A stretch of 35,456 nt of DNA. It comes from an uncultured Trichormus sp. GTDB lineage: Bacteria > Cyanobacteriota > Cyanobacteriia > Cyanobacteriales > Nostocaceae. Below, one piece after another: positions 33,624-35,456 of the stretch (its first letter is position 1; every line of letters begins with the position of its first letter). Both the position numbers and the translations under genes were made by a program. The notes beneath the pieces were generated by a model. That model ran no database searches. It was not told where the DNA came from and saw only the letters and a list, made by a program, of their open reading frames with translations. The stretch spans positions 1-35,456 of the forward strand of contig CAKZGI010000352.1 in NCBI GenBank assembly GCA_936914905.1. Reading direction: 5' to 3'.

Positions 33624-34539
33624 TATTTGTTTTCACAAATTTGGCAATTCCAAAAGCGACACTAAAGCATAACCCTGAGCCTAACAACCCAGCAATACTA
33701 GTACCTATTTGTCCTAAACCTTGAATTCCATAATCTGCAAATGGGGTAGGTATATTGACTCTCACTACTTCTGCTAAATTAATGAAACCTAAACTTTCGG
33801 CAACTCTTTCTAAACCATCTGGCCATGCCGAAGCAAATAGGGAAAGTACACCAGCTATTAAAAAAATACTCACGATAGGAACTAACCAACCTTGAAATTT
33901 TTGTTCTTCTCCGGGTAATAAATCTGGTCTGGTTGTGGCTAAATAAGTTAATACACCGCCAGTAATTAAACCTTCACCAATGCCAATTAAAATATGTACT
34001 CCTGTCATGGTAGGTAAAACAACTGTAGCTGGTGCTATTCCTGATAGGGCTAACTCAATTGCACAAGCTATGGCAGCAGCAACGACACTAAAAGCTGCGG
34101 CAATACCTCCTACTAAGGGCAAGCGTTTTTGAGGACCTCCTAGTACTTTTTGTAAGGTTTGGGTTAATATCCAACCTGTCCAAACTCCAATAACTGCAAT
34201 GTTGAAAATGTTTGCACCTAAAGCAGTAATTCCACCATCGGCAAATAGTACAGCTTGAATAATTAATACGGTAGTAATACATAATATTCCCGCCCAGGGA
34301 CTACCTAAAATAATGGCGGCTAATGTTCCTCCTAATAGGTGGCCGCTAGTGCCTCCTGCAACTGGAAAATTAATCATTTGGGCGGCAAAAATAAAGGCCG
34401 TGGTTAAGCCTAAGATGGGAGCGCGACGAATACCAAAAGCTGTTTCTGATCGCTGGACAGCAATCAATAAAGCTACCACACTGGCTAAACTGGTAGCACA
34501 TGCTACGGGTACAGAAACGAATCCATCAGGTATATGCAT
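33616..34539 (-). CDS. cbiM: Nickel/cobalt ECF substrate-binding protein CbiM fused to a PDGLE (CbiN-like) domain
   Basis: The S component that captures Co2+ or Ni2+. The N-terminus is MHIPDGF, with His2, the metal ligand conserved in CbiM/NikM, and TSGHLLGGTLAAIILG provides the second key His. About seven membrane helices make up residues 1-205. The C-terminal 90 residues include the PDGLERVAESLGF block of the PDGLE domain, so the auxiliary CbiN/NikN part is fused and no separate cbiN is needed. Nickel is a reasonable substrate in cyanobacteria (hydrogenase, urease), but the sequence does not decide between nickel and cobalt. AGGGA lies about seven bases before ATG 34539. No cobalamin or NiCo riboswitch was recognised upstream. 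Confidence 0.92.
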   Translation of the reverse strand: MHIPDGFVSVPVACATSLASVVALLIAVQRSETAFGIRRAPILGLTTAFIFAAQMINFPVAGGTSGHLLGGTLAAIILGSPWAGILCITTVLIIQAVLFADGGITALGANIFNIAVIGVWTGWILTQTLQKVLGGPQKRLPLVGGIAAAFSVVAAAIACAIELALSGIAPATVVLPTMTGVHILIGIGEGLITGGVLTYLATTRPDLLPGEEQKFQGWLVPIVSIFLIAGVLSLFASAWPDGLERVAESLGFINLAEVVRVNIPTPFADYGIQGLGQIGTSIAGLLGSGLCFSVAFGIAKFVKTNNV

Positions 34540-34711
34540 GAAAATCCCTGTTTTTGTCTTTTTTTTAAACTAATTTAATCAAAGGAGAATCACTCTTATA
34601 CAATGACTTATTTAATGATTTTTTGGGTGTTACTTAGGGAATATTTATGATAAAAAATACTGTGAACATTGTATTTATTTTTTTTACTGTTAATATTTGT
34701 ATGTTTGTATA

Positions 34712-34837
34712 AGTAGGTAGACACAAATAAACATAACTATGTAACAAAATGTAAATTACATGAAACCCTTGCAATTGCTCGATTCCGCTTTGCTGCATTC
34801 GCCATGACATAGTTATGAATTTTTCCGCCCACCTACT
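34712..34837. mobile_element. MITE-like element with about 31-bp terminal inverted repeats, TA flanks
   Basis: The ends AGTAGGT...ATAACTATGT (34712-34742) and ACATAGTTAT...ACCTACT (34807-34837) are imperfect inverted repeats. The outermost seven or eight and the inner ten positions match exactly, and about 24 of 31 match overall. TA dinucleotides flank both sides (34710-34711 and 34838-34839), as expected for IS630/Tc1-mariner-type insertion. The 126-bp element has no coding capacity and an internal palindrome ATGTAAATTACAT (34749-34761). It lies about 170 bases upstream of cbiM. The parent IS is not identified here. Confidence 0.6.
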
Positions 34838-34847
34838 TAGTAGATAA

Positions 34848-34901
34848 CAATCAATGAAAAACATAATCATGTGATCGCATGATTATGTTTTTCATTGATT
34901 G
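34848..34901. repeat. 54-bp near-perfect palindrome
   Basis: Arms 34848-34871 (begins CAATCAATGAAAAACATA) and 34878-34901 (ends TATGTTTTTCATTGATTG) are exact reverse complements over 24 bases. The six-base centre TGATCG differs from a perfect palindrome by one pair only, with GATC at the axis. The centre plus flanking bases reads GTGATCGC, one base from HIP1. It lies ten bases beyond the MITE-like element's right TA flank and about 310 bases upstream of cbiM. No protein-coding explanation is seen. Confidence 0.95.
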
Positions 34902-35261
34902 AGAGTCAGAAAATACAGATAAAATCCTGTAAATCCTGATTCAGACAAAAGGATAAAAATACTACTTCATCAATAATTTACATAAATTACGGCAAATTAT
35001 TGAGAACCCGCCATTACACTTACAACTAGCTGTAAACCAGCAATAATAAGGGTTTTATCTGAATTCTGTCTGAATTCATCCTATATTATTCATGTTGAAT
35101 CAATGCCATAATAAGCTTCAAAAAGGCAAAATTGTGACAATTCTCCTATTGATAGTGATAAAGATACAGATACTAAACCTATAAAATTCACCAACTCTTT
35201 AATACAAAATATACATATATATTAGGAGTTAAGCATTGACAAAAAAACTCATCCATGGGTA
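34902..35261. other. Gene-free spacer, 360 bases
   Basis: AT-rich with no credible gene. It holds repeat-like AATCCTG units (34923-34940) and paired CTGAATTC units (about 35060-35078). A 30-codon frame from ATG 35092 has a hydrophobic middle but no ribosome site and is not proposed as a gene. Confidence 0.5.
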
Positions 35262-35456
35262 TTAAGCAGTACCACCATTGGTAAGATTTTGCACAATGTA
35301 GTCGCGCACAACTAAAGTTAATAAGTTCCTTTGTAATTCATACCAATTAGAAATTATGTTTTCAGAGCGTATTTTTTCTAAACAAACAAATGCTTGAAGT
35401 TAACAAAATATCTGTGTTTTAATTGCTTGGCTATCTCTAACCATAAATCCATAAAT
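35262..35456 (-). pseudogene. Decayed 3' end of an unidentified gene, running off the window
   Basis: On the minus strand a frame enters from the window edge as FMVRDSQAIKTQIFC, is stopped by TAA near 35400-35402, and continues in the same frame as LQAFVCLEKIRSENIISNWYELQRNLLTLVVRDYIVQNLTNGGTA to TAA at 35262-35264. The clean helical, protein-like reading on both sides of the stop suggests a CAA-to-TAA type change in a real gene. I cannot assign a family. If translation begins at the Met near 35443, the gene may lie wholly within the window. Confidence 0.5.

Noticed and set aside
34540-34711. Cobalamin or NiCo riboswitch upstream of cbiM
   Set aside because: Read on the minus strand, I found no B12-box-like conserved core and no paired helices ahead of the ATG; the paired sequences further up belong to the MITE-like element and the palindrome.
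34634-34870. Minus-strand open frame of 78 codons across the MITE and palindrome
   Set aside because: It starts inside the palindrome, crosses the inverted repeats and has no ribosome site or family resemblance; it is a by-product of AT-rich repeat DNA.

Overview
The window looks like a piece of a filamentous, probably heterocyst-forming cyanobacterial chromosome (Nostoc/Anabaena/Dolichospermum group). The basis is AT-rich DNA, more than ten copies of the cyanobacterial HIP1 octamer GCGATCGC, heptameric short tandem repeats (STRRs) between genes, and protein families typical of Nostocales. Five to seven gene remains carry stops, frameshifts or deletions beside intact housekeeping genes. That degree of decay resembles a reducing genome, for example a plant-symbiotic 'Nostoc azollae'-like lineage, but this is inference and needs a database match.

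Layout. 1-6000: a transposase-like 3' end, a decayed Uma2-family gene, an intact SagB-type oxidoreductase divergent from an alpha/beta hydrolase, then a wrecked 4-Cys Ser/Thr kinase gene and a wrecked Rpn/DUF4351-like gene. 6030-9472 (minus): aarF/ubiB-type kinase, ABC ATPase and ABC-2 permease as one tight operon. 9718-17263: an envelope neighbourhood with mannose-1-phosphate guanylyltransferase, an LCP-family glycopolymer transferase, an exported pentapeptide-repeat protein, an exported AroQ-gamma chorismate mutase, the MurJ flippase, LapA and a phosphoglucomutase/phosphomannomutase. 17380-21634: an Fe-S PD-(D/E)XK nuclease, an unknown conserved-looking protein, and a beta-propeller/transglutaminase fusion. 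21813-26385: a SERCA-like Ca2+-ATPase, recF and a decayed gene directly behind recF. 26627-30426: a PEP-synthase-like protein with a degenerate N-terminal half, an orphan C-terminal fragment and a decayed baeRF-type gene. 30549-34539 (minus): a DUF1361 membrane protein, a lipoprotein and a cbiM-cbiQ-cbiO nickel/cobalt ECF importer operon. 34540-35456: a 126-bp MITE-like element next to a 54-bp near-perfect palindrome, then the decayed 3' end of an unidentified gene.

How the genes work together. The mutase and the guanylyltransferase can supply mannose-1-phosphate and then GDP-mannose for envelope glycans, MurJ exports lipid-linked precursors, and the LCP protein attaches glycopolymers. cbiM/Q/O form a complete metal importer without a separate CbiN.

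I found no CRISPR array, rRNA, tRNA, prophage or convincing new multi-gene defence system. The most unusual signals are at DNA level: two long perfect-arm inverted repeats (one inside the Ca2+-ATPase gene, one upstream of cbiM), STRR and direct-repeat growth inside coding sequences (recF, LCP gene), and pseudogenes whose frameshifts are explained by exact 8-bp and 5-bp tandem duplications.
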